Counted from the first letter of the stretch, positions 29,763-41,624 are shown. The stretch: DNA of 64,000 bases from Archangium violaceum Cb vi76 (GCF_000733295.1 NZ_JPMI01000089.1:1-64000); one strand, 5' to 3'. Notes: generated by a model from the sequence alone, not told the origin. Program-made: numbers and translations.

Positions 29763-29818
29763 GCCATTCTCGTGACGCGGTGCGTCGCGCCGGGGGGAGG
29801 ATTTTCACGAGACGGCCA

Positions 29819-29844
29819 GAAACGTTTTCAGGGGTGAATCGTAC
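29819..29844 (+). promoter_or_regulatory. Candidate ECF-type promoter before carQ
   Basis: GAAAC (29819-29823), 16 bp, CGTAC (29840-29844) has the spacing and form of an ECF sigma promoter and would allow autoregulation by CarQ. The start site would fall after the GTG at 29845 and close to the ATG at 29857, so it fits only if translation begins at 29857. An 8-bp palindrome AAACGTTT overlaps the -35. Confidence 0.3.
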
Positions 29845-30396
29845 GTGAGGCAGGAGATGCGGAGTCCCACGGACGAAGAGCTCATGGAACGCTTCTGTGA
29901 CGGTGACCAGGCGGCATTCGAGGCGCTCTTCGCCCGGCATGCCGGACGCGTGCAGGGCTTCCTGGCGCGGATGGTGCGGGATGGGCCGCTCGCGGAGGAT
30001 TTGCTGCAGACGACCTTCCTGTCCGTCATCCGGGCGCGGGGCCGGTACGAGCTGGGCACCCGTGTCGCTCCCTGGCTGCTGACGATCGCCGCGAACGCGG
30101 CGCGGGATGCGCTGCGCCGCCGCCAGCATGTGGAGGCGTACTCCCGGGAGAGCGATCCCTCGCCCGCGTCCGTCCAGCCCGGAGTGGGAGATCCCGGGAT
30201 GCGCCGGCGGCTGGAGGACGCGCTGCAACAGCTCCACCCGGACCAGCGCGAGGCGGTCCTCCTGAGCAAGGTCGAGGGCTGGTCGTTCGAGGAGATCGCC
30301 TCGATGCGAGGCATCAGCGTGGTGGCGGCCCGGGTCCGGGCACACCGGGGCTACGAGAAGCTCCGGGAGTTGCTGGGTGGACTGGAGGAGGCCTGA
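29845..30396 (+). CDS. carQ: ECF RNA polymerase sigma factor CarQ
   Basis: A 183-residue ECF sigma factor: region 2 (RFCDGDQAAFEALFARHAGR, then AEDLLQTTFLSV) and region 4 (LHPDQREAVLLSKVEGWSFEEIA plus helix-turn-helix). In Myxococcus xanthus, CarQ starts transcription of its own operon and of carotenoid gene crtIb/carC when light frees it from CarR. Identification rests on the operon: the next gene is a six-helix membrane protein and the third a 111-residue CarS-like protein, the exact carQRS order. GTG at 29845 has GGGGTGA upstream; ATG at 29857 is an alternative. Its stop overlaps carR (TGATG), so sigma and anti-sigma are made in step. Confidence 0.88.
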   Translation: MRQEMRSPTDEELMERFCDGDQAAFEALFARHAGRVQGFLARMVRDGPLAEDLLQTTFLSVIRARGRYELGTRVAPWLLTIAANAARDALRRRQHVEAYSRESDPSPASVQPGVGDPGMRRRLEDALQQLHPDQREAVLLSKVEGWSFEEIASMRGISVVAARVRAHRGYEKLRELLGGLEEA

Positions 30397-31055
30397 TGCG
30401 ACCCTCTCTCGACGCATTGCTCGCGGAGGAGTTCCGCACCGATGGTGCGGTCGTGGAGCGGACGCTGTCCGCCGCGCGCGCGGAGCTGGCCCAGCGCCAT
30501 CCAGTGCGGCGTTGGCGCACGCAGGCCAGGTGGGTGTTCACGGCGTCGGCGGGCCTGACGGCCGTGGTGGCCGGAGTGCTGCTCGTGCTGGGGCGGACGT
30601 CCGGTGCGGTCCTGCTGGGCCGCGCGCCGCTCCTGGCGTTGCTGTGGGCCACCAGCGCGGTGTGTACCTGGGGGGCGGTCTCTCCGCGCGGGCGCAAGCT
30701 CGAGCCCTGGGGCGTGATGATGGCCGTGGCCAGCGCGGCGGCGCTCGTCTTCACGCGGGGCCCGGCGTCGGGGGAGACGACCCTGCCGGAGTGGGTCTGC
30801 ACGCTCAGTCATGTCGGAGTGGGGCTCGTCCCGCTCGTCGTCGCGGTGGCCGTCTTGCGAGGCACCGCCTTCCGTCCCCTGCGTGCCCTCCTGGCGGGCC
30901 TGTCCGTGGGCACCACGGGCGCCTTCCTGGGAGAGCTCGCGTGCACCCTGAGCTGGCAGCACGTCGTGGGCTACCACCTGTCCGCCTGGGCGATCGTCGC
31001 CGTCGTGACGCTCGCCGTCTCCATGTCCCTCAAGCCCCGGTCCTTCGCGCCATGA
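30396..31055 (+). CDS. carR: Anti-sigma factor CarR, six-helix membrane protein
   Basis: A 219-residue inner-membrane protein with a short basic cytoplasmic N terminus (residues 1-45, probably the sigma-binding part) and six hydrophobic helices, as described for M. xanthus CarR. In that species CarR holds CarQ at the membrane in the dark and is inactivated through light-excited protoporphyrin IX and singlet oxygen. No zinc-binding anti-sigma motif is present. It is translationally coupled on both sides: the ATG overlaps the carQ stop and its stop overlaps the carS ATG. Confidence 0.85.
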   Translation: MRPSLDALLAEEFRTDGAVVERTLSAARAELAQRHPVRRWRTQARWVFTASAGLTAVVAGVLLVLGRTSGAVLLGRAPLLALLWATSAVCTWGAVSPRGRKLEPWGVMMAVASAAALVFTRGPASGETTLPEWVCTLSHVGVGLVPLVVAVAVLRGTAFRPLRALLAGLSVGTTGAFLGELACTLSWQHVVGYHLSAWAIVAVVTLAVSMSLKPRSFAP

Positions 31056-31387
31056 TCCAGGATGTCTCTCTCATCATTTTCGAGGACGTGGAAGGCGCTC
31101 CCGTGCGCATGGGCGAGCGGGTGAAGATCATCAGCCACTCGGCGGATGACTCCATGAACCTGCGCTTCTTGGGTCAAACCGGTGTCGTGGTGGGGCTGGT
31201 GTTCGATGATCCGGACCTCCAGTTCCCGCATGATCCGCTCATCCAGGTGCGCGTCGACGATGTCGGCGAGGATCTGTTCTTCCCGGAGGAGCTCGAGCTG
31301 GGGCCGGAGTGGGCGAGGCGGCAGCTCGCCGGATTGAGGCAGTCGGTGCGGGAGGCGGAGCGGCGCGGCCTGGAGCGGATGACCTGA
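31052..31387 (+). CDS. carS: CarS antirepressor, SH3-like
   Basis: A 111-residue protein, the same length as M. xanthus CarS. The core (GERVKIISHSADDSM, RFLGQTGVVVGLVFDD, DPLIQVRVDD, LFFPEELEL) fits the five-stranded SH3 topology of CarS, with many acidic residues that in CarS mimic DNA and occupy the recognition helix of the repressor CarA. Role by homology: it relieves CarA repression of the carotenoid (crt) operon in light. The crt cluster and carA are not in this window. ATGA overlap with carR. Only 12 bp separate it from the convergent PIN gene. Confidence 0.88.
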   Translation: MIQDVSLIIFEDVEGAPVRMGERVKIISHSADDSMNLRFLGQTGVVVGLVFDDPDLQFPHDPLIQVRVDDVGEDLFFPEELELGPEWARRQLAGLRQSVREAERRGLERMT

Positions 31388-31399
31388 GGCGGCGTCCGT

Positions 31400-31861
31400 T
31401 CAGCGCTCCCGCTGAAGCAACCGCTCCGCCATCTGCCGGGACGTGAGGATGTCGAACGGCACCTGCTTGTGCCCGGCGAGCGCGAGCACCCGCTTGTCCT
31501 TGCTCACCAGCCAGGACGCCCCCACTCGCGCGGCGAGGACGAGGAACTTCTGGTCATCCCGATCGCGGCAGCGGGGCAGGGGAGATGGTGGCGTACCCGT
31601 GTCCCCGGGAGCCATGCACACGAGGCGCTGATAGCGCTCCTGGAGCTCCCGCCGGGCCGCCTCGTCCAGGGCGAAGGAGGGATAGGCGAGCACGAGCTCC
31701 AGCTCCTTGAGCGTCTCCGCGTCCGCCCAGGCGGTGACCTCGCCCGCGGACAGTGCCCGCGCCAGGGGTCGCACGTGGGGGTCATCGAACACCAGCAGAT
31801 CCAACACCACGTTGGTGTCGAGGACCACGGGCAGCGGCGCGGAGGCGGACGGGGAGGACAT
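31400..31861 (-). CDS. PIN-domain putative ribonuclease
   Basis: A 153-residue PIN-domain protein of the 'toxin component, PIN family' type. The acidic cluster expected for metal-dependent RNA cleavage is seen: VVLDTNVVLDLL (first Asp), an internal Glu (ETLKELELVL), DRDDQKFLVLA (two Asp) and VSKDKRVL (fourth). No antitoxin gene of the usual small size lies next to it. Instead the ATG at 31861 follows the stop of the WD40 kinase gene by 2 nt and has no ribosome site of its own, so it is translated by coupling to that kinase. A role as an orphan RNase rather than a plasmid-type toxin is inference. Confidence 0.82.
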   Translation of the reverse strand: MSSPSASAPLPVVLDTNVVLDLLVFDDPHVRPLARALSAGEVTAWADAETLKELELVLAYPSFALDEAARRELQERYQRLVCMAPGDTGTPPSPLPRCRDRDDQKFLVLAARVGASWLVSKDKRVLALAGHKQVPFDILTSRQMAERLLQRER

Positions 31862-31863
31862 GA

Positions 31864-35298
<3,435 letters not shown>

Positions 35299-35334
35299 GG
35301 ATACCCACCAGTCTACGCCAGAGAAGCCGCTGTC

Positions 35335-35358
35335 GGCGCCTCCCGGCCAGGAGGCGCC
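35335..35358 (-). terminator. Inverted repeat after the small lipoprotein gene
   Basis: GGCGCCTCC (35335-35343) and GGAGGCGCC (35350-35358) form a 9-bp stem with a 6-nt loop, between the stop of the lipoprotein gene at 35379 and the start of the kinase gene at 35298. There is no T-run, so termination is only possible, not certain. Confidence 0.4.
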
Positions 35359-35378
35359 TGCTCCCTCGCTTGCGCGCG

Positions 35379-35885
35379 TTACTGCGTGTCGGCGGGCATC
35401 ACCTTGATGCGCTCACCCTCGGCGCCCTCGGCCTTGGTGGCGTTGGAGGAGCGCTGCGAGTCCGTGGGCGTGCCGATCGCGAAGGTCGCCACCCGCGAGC
35501 GCTGGGCGCCCTTGAACTCACCGGACACGGAGACGACCAGGTGCGAGCGGCCGGCGCCCGGCGTGTAGGCCACGTCATAGGTGGCGGTCGTGTCCCGCGG
35601 GAAGTTGACGTTGTCGGCGAGCGTCGGCTGGCTGGTGACCACCAGGCCATCCAGGCCACGCACGTTCACCCGCACCCCGGTGGCCGGGGCGTCGAAGCGC
35701 ACGGTGACGCGGGCGGACGACTCCTCGAACTGCGCGTTCACCACCACCGGGGCCTCCATCTTTCCATGCACGGTGGGCTCCGAATCGGTGGTGGAGGAGG
35801 GAGTGGACTTCGACGAGGAGGAACAGGCCGCCAGGGCCAGCAGCGCGAAGAGGCCCGGGAGGACGGCGAAGGTCTTGCGGTTCAT
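35379..35885 (-). CDS. Small lipoprotein of unknown function
   Basis: A 168-residue predicted lipoprotein. The signal peptide ends in the lipobox LAAC (Cys21), followed by a Ser/Thr-rich linker and one beta-rich domain (about 45-140; VTVRFDAPATGVRVNVRGLD, TYDVAYTPGAG) of Ig/CARDB-like type. The end is charged. The start is secured by AGGAG 5 nt before the ATG. It follows the metalloprotease lipoprotein gene by 30 bp on the same strand, so the two may be co-transcribed. I do not recognise a named family. Confidence 0.8.
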   Translation of the reverse strand: MNRKTFAVLPGLFALLALAACSSSSKSTPSSTTDSEPTVHGKMEAPVVVNAQFEESSARVTVRFDAPATGVRVNVRGLDGLVVTSQPTLADNVNFPRDTTATYDVAYTPGAGRSHLVVSVSGEFKGAQRSRVATFAIGTPTDSQRSSNATKAEGAEGERIKVMPADTQ

Positions 35886-35915
35886 GTGTGCTCCTGAATT
35901 CTTGGGGGGGCCCTG

Positions 35916-37523
35916 TCACGGGCTCTTGATGGAGATGGCGACGTCGTAGTCGCCCGCGCTTTCCTTGAAGCCGGTCAACACCAGCACGTACTTCGAGTTC
36001 TGCTGGGTGGTGATACTGACGGTTTCCGTGCCGACGAGGAGCTCATCCGCCTGGCCCACCACCTCGCCCCGCTGGTAGACGGTGATTCCCACGTCATCGG
36101 CCGGGGCGGAGGCCGAGACGGTCATGCGGGAGCCATTCCCCGTGAACACGTAATACTGGTTCTGCTGCCACGTGTTGTACTCGTAGCCACCCGTGAGCGT
36201 GATGTTGTTGCTGTAAGGGAGCGTCCGCGCCTCGGCGTACATGTTGCGCATCTTCGTGTCCCCGTCGCCCCACTCGCTGGCGATGGCGCCCATCTGGTAG
36301 CGGGCGAGCAGGGTGTTCACATCGGTCGCGTTCACGCCCGGCTGCGCCTTGAGCGCGGCGACGAACGAGGCGATGGTCGTCATCGAGTCCGTGGCCTTCT
36401 GCGCCCCCACCAGCACGTCGTAGATGGTGCCGAGCCCCGCCGCGACCCTGTCGTACGGCTCCGTCGTGCCGGAGTCGAAGATGTCGTAGAGGAGCCGGTG
36501 CACGCTCGCCTCCGAGAACACCCCGGGCGTGGGATCATCGGTGTCCAGCGGCTCGTTCTCCGCGTCGATGCCGAAGGAGGCCAGCGTTCCATCTTCTCCG
36601 GCCCAGACGGTGTCCACGTACAGGGGCTCGGGCAGGAGCATGGCCGCGAGGGCGTTTCCGTAGCCCTCGCCAAAGGCGATGCGCGGATCCAACACGTCAC
36701 CCCGGCCGTGCGGGCCTCCGGGGCTGTCCGAGCGCGACAGGTTGCTCTCGAAGTAGTGACCCCACTCGTGGACGATGACGTGGGCATCGAACTCGTCGGT
36801 GTCCGCGCCCTCCTTGCCGAGGATGTAGATCTCGTTCTCCGAGGGCGAGAAGTGCGAGGTGCTGATGAAGCCGGCCGACTTGTCGCCACCCTGGGGAACG
36901 TTGTCCGGGCTCCAGTTCACCTTGAGCGCGGGGAAGGTGACCGTACGGACCGCCATGAACGACCTGGCGGCGGTGTACATGGAGTCGAGCACGGCGAAGG
37001 GAGCCGCCGTGCGGCGGGTCGCGTCATAGGCCGTTCCCGTCCAGCCGTGGCCCGCGTGCAGGTTCAGCGTGCTGTCGGTGGTGGGCAGCGTGTTGGTGCC
37101 AATGGCCCAGATGGCGTTTCCGTCCGTGTTGTCCTCGACCTGGATCTGCGGGTTGCTCGTCTTGGCGAGCACCTCGAGCGAGGTCGAGCCCTTGAGACTC
37201 CGCAGGAAGGAGATCTGGTACTTGCCCTGCTCGTCGGTGTTCGTCGTGGCGAGGACGCTCGTTCCCTGGCGCACCTGGACGACGGCGTTGCGGACGGGCT
37301 TCTTGACGGCCGCGGTGAAGTCGAGCGGAGCCCTGTCGCGCGCATAGGTCGCCGGGACGAAGTCGTAGGTCACCGTGCCGCTGAGGGTCACCTGGGTGCC
37401 ACCGCCCCCACCGCCACCGCCGCCGCCTCCACCGCCGGGACACCCCGCCGCCAGGGCGAGGAGCATGGCGAGTGGCGGGACACGCCCGATCCGGCGTGAC
37501 AATGCGCTGCTGAACAGGTGCAT
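35916..37523 (-). CDS. Putative zinc metalloprotease lipoprotein
   Basis: A 535-residue lipoprotein (lipobox LAAGC) with a run of 12-13 Gly right after the lipid-bearing Cys as a flexible tether. A carboxypeptidase-regulatory-like/Ig-like domain comes first (about 45-140; VTYDFVPATY, then NTDEQGKYQISF). The catalytic part holds HEWGHYFE: His252, Glu253 and His256 fit the HExxH zinc motif, and Glu286 in FGEGYGN is a plausible third ligand. A C-terminal beta domain (about 435-535) resembles bacterial pre-peptidase domains. Substrate unknown; location outer membrane or cell surface. The ATG at 37523 was chosen because the signal peptide begins there; the open frame extends further upstream without homology. 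Confidence 0.8.
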   Translation of the reverse strand: MHLFSSALSRRIGRVPPLAMLLALAAGCPGGGGGGGGGGGGGTQVTLSGTVTYDFVPATYARDRAPLDFTAAVKKPVRNAVVQVRQGTSVLATTNTDEQGKYQISFLRSLKGSTSLEVLAKTSNPQIQVEDNTDGNAIWAIGTNTLPTTDSTLNLHAGHGWTGTAYDATRRTAAPFAVLDSMYTAARSFMAVRTVTFPALKVNWSPDNVPQGGDKSAGFISTSHFSPSENEIYILGKEGADTDEFDAHVIVHEWGHYFESNLSRSDSPGGPHGRGDVLDPRIAFGEGYGNALAAMLLPEPLYVDTVWAGEDGTLASFGIDAENEPLDTDDPTPGVFSEASVHRLLYDIFDSGTTEPYDRVAAGLGTIYDVLVGAQKATDSMTTIASFVAALKAQPGVNATDVNTLLARYQMGAIASEWGDGDTKMRNMYAEARTLPYSNNITLTGGYEYNTWQQNQYYVFTGNGSRMTVSASAPADDVGITVYQRGEVVGQADELLVGTETVSITTQQNSKYVLVLTGFKESAGDYDVAISIKSP

Positions 37524-37844
37524 GCTGTTTCCCCCGCTGCCTTTCACGGCAACCACTCTGGGCCCGGTTTCCTGTGTGGCTGTCAGGAATGAGACGGACG
37601 CGTTGAGCCTCGGGGCGTACCACCGTCCCGCACTGGAGCGCAAGCCAGGGGCCGGTGGAGACGTGCCCGGATGCGCCAATGACAGTCATTCCTGCAATTT
37701 GACTATTCCTCCCTTGCTCTCCGAGGAAGTGAGTTGTGCAGCACAGAAACCCCGCCTCGCCCTGGAGCGCGAGTTGTCGTGTTGGAGCGAGTGCACAGAG
37801 TACGGCACCCCTCTCATTCACTCCTCAGACAGGAAGGTGGACCC
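37524..37844. promoter_or_regulatory. Divergent intergenic region with operator-like palindrome
   Basis: This 321-bp region separates two divergent surface-protein genes and holds no convincing gene. AATGAC-A-GTCATT at 37678-37690 is a perfect inverted repeat. CAGGAATGA (37584-37592) and its complement TCATTCCTG (37686-37694) form a second, long-distance pair about 100 bp apart. A -35-like TTGACT lies next to the palindrome. A shared regulator binding here is an inference. Confidence 0.35.
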
Positions 37845-39839
37845 ATGCGTCGGTACTGGACCGGTGTGTCTTCACTGCTATGCATCAGTGCCCTGGCCGC
37901 GGCGGGCGCCCCGCTCACGGCCGCTGCCTCTTCCGAGGCGGAGCCGGCTTCCTGCCGCCCCGTCACCATGGTCAAGCCCATCGCCTCGGGCGGTGCCGGC
38001 TCCTTCCCGGACTACAACGTGCAGCCGCCCATGGTGCTGGGCAGGACGGCCTTCTTCGCCGCCAATGATGGGGTGAGCGGTCTGGAGTTGTGGAAGAGCC
38101 GTGGCGGAGAGCTCGACACGGAGCGCGTGGCGGATGTCTTCCCGGGCGCGACGGGCTCGGAGCCGAAGTCGCTGACCGTGGCGGGCAACTCGCTCTTCTT
38201 CAGCGCCAAGGGCGATGGCGTGGGCCGCGAGCTGTGGAAGACGGATGGGACGGCCGAGGGCACCGTGCTCGTCAAGGATCTCCGTCCCGGGCCGGAGGAC
38301 TCCGGCATCACGGCGCTGACGGCGCTGGGTGACACGCTCTTCTTCATCGCCGATGACGGCGTGCACGGCCAGGAGCTGTGGAAGAGCGATGGCACGCCGG
38401 AGGGCACGGTGCTGGTCGAGGATCTCGTCCCCGGCACCGGAAGCTCGGGAATCAGCTCGCTGGCCGTGTTCCGGGACGTGATCTACTTCGCGGCGGATGG
38501 TGGACCCCGCGAGGTCGAGCTGTGGAAGAGCGACGGCACGCCGGAGGGCACCGATCGTGTCGCCGTCGTCCGGGTCATCGAGAGTGATCCGAGCGAGGAG
38601 CTCATCCGCGGCCTGACGGTGGCGGGTGACACGATCTACTTCTTCGCCGGCTCGGACTACGCGAAGCAGTGGGATCTCTGGAAGAGCGACGGCTCGGGTC
38701 CGGGAACGGTGCGGGTCAGCACCCTGAGCCGCGGCCCCGAGGACTATGCCGCCGGCCCCGTGACGCTGACGCCCACGGGTGGGCAGGTCTTCTTCGTGGC
38801 GGGGGCGGGTGGCTCCCTGTGGCGGAGCGATGGCTCCTCCGGCGGGACGTTCGTGATCAAGGAGTCCAGCGACGCCCGCTTCCTGACGCACCTGAATGGC
38901 CAGCTGCTCTTCACCGCCTGGGACGACGACAGCGGGTTCGAGCTGTGGCGGAGCGATGGCACGGTGGCTGGCACGGGGCTGGTGGAGGACATCCGTCCCG
39001 GACGCGACAGCGCGGCGCCGTTCTGGCTGACGGTGGTGGACGGCAAGGTGCTGTTCAGCGCGGAGACCGCCGAGGAGGGCCGTGAGCTCTGGTCCACGGA
39101 TGGCACCCGGGACGGGACGCACCTGCTGCATGACATCGTTCCGGGGCCTGGCTCCTCGGAGCCCTCCTGGCTCACCCCGGTGGGCCCCCGCGTCTTCTTC
39201 ATCACCGATGATGGTACCGATGGTGCCGAGCCGTGGGTGCTGAACGACTGCACGCCGCCGGAGCTGGCCTGCCCGTCTCCCGTGGTCGTGGAGGCGCAGG
39301 GGCCGTCGGGCGCGCCCGCCTCGTTCGCGTTCGCCACGGCGAACGACAACAAGCCCGGGATGCCGGACATCAGCTACAGCAAGCTGTCCGGCAGCGACTT
39401 CCCCCTCGGCGAAACCCAGGTCTTCGTCACGGCGTCCGACGAGTCCGGCAACAAGTCCAGCTGCTCCTTCCAGGTGAAGGTCCGCGACACCACGGCGCCG
39501 CAGCTCGCCTGCCCGAACAACATGGAGGTCTGGCGGCAGTTCCGCTACGGCGCCAAGGTGGCCTTCCAGGCGAAGTCCTTCGACGCGGTCTCCAAGCCGG
39601 CCATCACCTACGAGCCCGCGCCCGGCAGTGACTTCGTGGTGGGCCGCACCCAGGTGCGCGTCACCGCCTCGGACGCTTCCGGCAACGTCTCTCGCTGCTC
39701 GTTCGAGGTGAAGGTGCGGCGGGACTACGATCCCCAGACCGACAGCGGTTGCGGCTGCGGCGCGTCCTCGCCTGGCGTGCTCTCCGGCTGGGCGCTGCTG
39801 ACGGCCGTGTCCATGCTGGCCCGGCGCCGCCGCAAGTAA
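37845..39839 (+). CDS. ELWxxDGT-repeat and HYR surface protein with MYXO-CTERM
   Basis: A 664-residue exported protein. After a signal peptide (about 1-28) come about eight repeats centred on ELWKSDGTPEGT, expected to fold as a beta-propeller. Two HYR/Ig-like modules follow (each with a DTTAPQLACPN-like or CTPPELACP start and SGNxSxCSF). The tail SGCGCGASSPGVLSG, a hydrophobic helix and ARRRRK fits the MYXO-CTERM sorting signal, so it is probably lipid-linked and displayed at the surface. Ligand unknown. The ATG at 37845 has AGGAAGG upstream. It is divergent from the metalloprotease lipoprotein. Confidence 0.88.
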   Translation: MRRYWTGVSSLLCISALAAAGAPLTAAASSEAEPASCRPVTMVKPIASGGAGSFPDYNVQPPMVLGRTAFFAANDGVSGLELWKSRGGELDTERVADVFPGATGSEPKSLTVAGNSLFFSAKGDGVGRELWKTDGTAEGTVLVKDLRPGPEDSGITALTALGDTLFFIADDGVHGQELWKSDGTPEGTVLVEDLVPGTGSSGISSLAVFRDVIYFAADGGPREVELWKSDGTPEGTDRVAVVRVIESDPSEELIRGLTVAGDTIYFFAGSDYAKQWDLWKSDGSGPGTVRVSTLSRGPEDYAAGPVTLTPTGGQVFFVAGAGGSLWRSDGSSGGTFVIKESSDARFLTHLNGQLLFTAWDDDSGFELWRSDGTVAGTGLVEDIRPGRDSAAPFWLTVVDGKVLFSAETAEEGRELWSTDGTRDGTHLLHDIVPGPGSSEPSWLTPVGPRVFFITDDGTDGAEPWVLNDCTPPELACPSPVVVEAQGPSGAPASFAFATANDNKPGMPDISYSKLSGSDFPLGETQVFVTASDESGNKSSCSFQVKVRDTTAPQLACPNNMEVWRQFRYGAKVAFQAKSFDAVSKPAITYEPAPGSDFVVGRTQVRVTASDASGNVSRCSFEVKVRRDYDPQTDSGCGCGASSPGVLSGWALLTAVSMLARRRRK

Positions 39840-39850
39840 CGCCTGGAAAC

Positions 39851-39887
39851 ACGAGGGCCCGGTATCCGAGAGGAGACCGGGCCCCGT
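39851..39887. terminator. Bidirectional terminator-like hairpin
   Basis: ACG-a-GGGCCCGGT (39851-39863) pairs with ACCGGGCCC-CGT (39876-39887), a 12-bp stem with one bulged A and a 12-nt loop. It lies between two convergent genes and could end both transcripts, though T-runs are absent. Confidence 0.6.
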
Positions 39888-39910
39888 GAATCACCGTTGG
39901 AAGGCGTGGA

Positions 39911-41512
39911 CTACTTGATCAGCTTGTCCAGCGGCTTCGCCTCGGTGGTGGCCTTGTCCTTGGTCCAGTCGATGACGGGCGTCTGCCACGACATGCCCGT
40001 CTCGCCCGGCTCGGGATCCAGCTTCTCGAACTCGAAGCCGTCACCGCCGAAGTAGAGGTACTCGACCGTGGCGATCTTGTACTCCTTCTTCGGATCCAGC
40101 GGCTTGCCCTTGGCGTCCTTGAACTTGCCCTTGCCGGACGGCGTGAAGCCCGAGAACACCGCCTCCGGGTTGGCCAGCTGCTGCGCCAGGTCCGCGCCCT
40201 TCACCTCCACCACCATCACCGAGTTCTCGAAGGGCAGAACCGAGTACACGCTGCCCTTGGTCACCTTGCCCGCGGGCAGGCCCTCGCGGAAGCCCTTGCG
40301 GTTGAGCACCACGGCGTCCGCGCCGGTCTGCTCCCGGAGGGCCGTGGTCACCCAGCTGATCAGCTGCTTGGAGTCCTTCGCGAAGGCCTTCTTGGTGAAG
40401 CCGATCTCCTCGCCCAGGGCCTGATCCAGCTTGGCCTTGAAGTCGGCGATCGCCTTCGCGGTGTCGGCGTCCGCGGCCGGGGCGCCCTCGCCACCGGTCA
40501 CGTTCACCTCCGTCACCTCCACGCCCGTCACCTGCTCACCCTCGGGCTTGGAGCCGTCGAAGGTGTAGGCGGCGCGCAGGTACTTGTCGAAGCCACGGCC
40601 CAGCGACACGTAGGTGGTGTTGCCCTCCTTCGTGTTCACCTGCTGCGCGCAGCGGCCACCGGCCACCAGCGACACCTTCCACTCGGGGTGCTTGCCCACC
40701 ACGGGCTGCAGATCACTGGCGCACTCGTCCGCGAGCACCACCACCGTGTCCGCGCCGGCCTTCTGGGCCTCGCCCACCGCCTCCGTCAGCGCCTGCTCGT
40801 CGGGGAGGACCTCGAGGCCCTCGGCGCGCCCGGCCATGGCCGTGGACACCGTCTTGGACGACGTCAGGCCCACCACGCCGATCTTCATGCCCTGGCGCTC
40901 GAACACCTTGAAGCCCGGCAGATCCCAGTCCTTGGCCAGCGCCGCGTCCTTCACCTTCAGGTTGGCCGCCAGGAAGGGGAAGCCACCCGCCCTGAGGTTC
41001 TTCTGGAACTGCTCGCGCCCGTAGTCCAGCTCGTGGTTGCCCAGGGCGGAAGCGGCGAAGCCCATGCGGCCCATCACCGCGGACGTCGTCTCCCCGTAGA
41101 AGAAGGAGGAGATGGCCGGCCCGTTCCACGCATCGCCGATGGCCAGCGCCAGCGTCGAGGCGTCCTTACAGGGGGCCTGGCCGTCCTTGAGCTGGCCGAC
41201 ACAGTGCTTCTCCTTGGCGGCCCACCAGCCGAGCAGCTCCGCGGCGCCGGTGGTCGGCTGCTCGCCCTCGGCGGGGGAGGTGGACAGCAGCTGCCCGTTG
41301 GGGCTGCCGGTGACGAGCACCGTCACCGTGGTGGGCTTGGGGGTGGGCCTGGCCGCGGGCGCCTGGGCCTGCGGGGCGGCCGGAGGCGGGGGCGGGGTTT
41401 CCTTCTCGCAGCCGGTGAGCGCGCCCAGGAGGGCGAAGGCGACCACACCGGAAGCACGGCGCCACGGGCTCACTCCACCCGCCGCCGGCCTGGTAACGGA
41501 CTCTCGAGGCAT
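39911..41512 (-). CDS. 5'-nucleotidase/UshA-like lipoprotein, metal site degenerate
   Basis: A 533-residue lipoprotein (lipobox LTGC, then a Pro/Ala linker). It has the two-domain layout of 5'-nucleotidases: metallophosphatase (about 65-300) and C-terminal nucleotidase domain (about 330-520; FENSVMVVEVKG, KIATVEYLYFGGDGF). Metal motifs are only partly kept: IGDAW and ALGNHELDYG are good, but the first D-x-H reads SPNG, the SH motif reads VVLADEC, and GGHxH reads VAGGRC. At least three metal ligands are therefore missing, so it may be a binding protein rather than an enzyme. The ATG at 41512 matches the signal peptide. Minus-strand TTGACG (41572-41577) may be its -35. Confidence 0.82.
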   Translation of the reverse strand: MPRESVTRPAAGGVSPWRRASGVVAFALLGALTGCEKETPPPPPAAPQAQAPAARPTPKPTTVTVLVTGSPNGQLLSTSPAEGEQPTTGAAELLGWWAAKEKHCVGQLKDGQAPCKDASTLALAIGDAWNGPAISSFFYGETTSAVMGRMGFAASALGNHELDYGREQFQKNLRAGGFPFLAANLKVKDAALAKDWDLPGFKVFERQGMKIGVVGLTSSKTVSTAMAGRAEGLEVLPDEQALTEAVGEAQKAGADTVVVLADECASDLQPVVGKHPEWKVSLVAGGRCAQQVNTKEGNTTYVSLGRGFDKYLRAAYTFDGSKPEGEQVTGVEVTEVNVTGGEGAPAADADTAKAIADFKAKLDQALGEEIGFTKKAFAKDSKQLISWVTTALREQTGADAVVLNRKGFREGLPAGKVTKGSVYSVLPFENSVMVVEVKGADLAQQLANPEAVFSGFTPSGKGKFKDAKGKPLDPKKEYKIATVEYLYFGGDGFEFEKLDPEPGETGMSWQTPVIDWTKDKATTEAKPLDKLIK

Positions 41513-41624
41513 GAGGACTCCGAATTCGTTGGCGATACGACCGCGCGAATACCACACCTCCCCCCCGGGGTCGTCAAAAAGGGCACCCCCGCGCGCCAGG
41601 GCCGGCCGTGCTAGCGTTTCGGGT

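Noticed and set aside
31400-31861. PIN gene as half of a normal toxin-antitoxin pair
   Set aside because: No small antitoxin frame lies upstream or downstream; the neighbours are carS (convergent) and the WD40 kinase.
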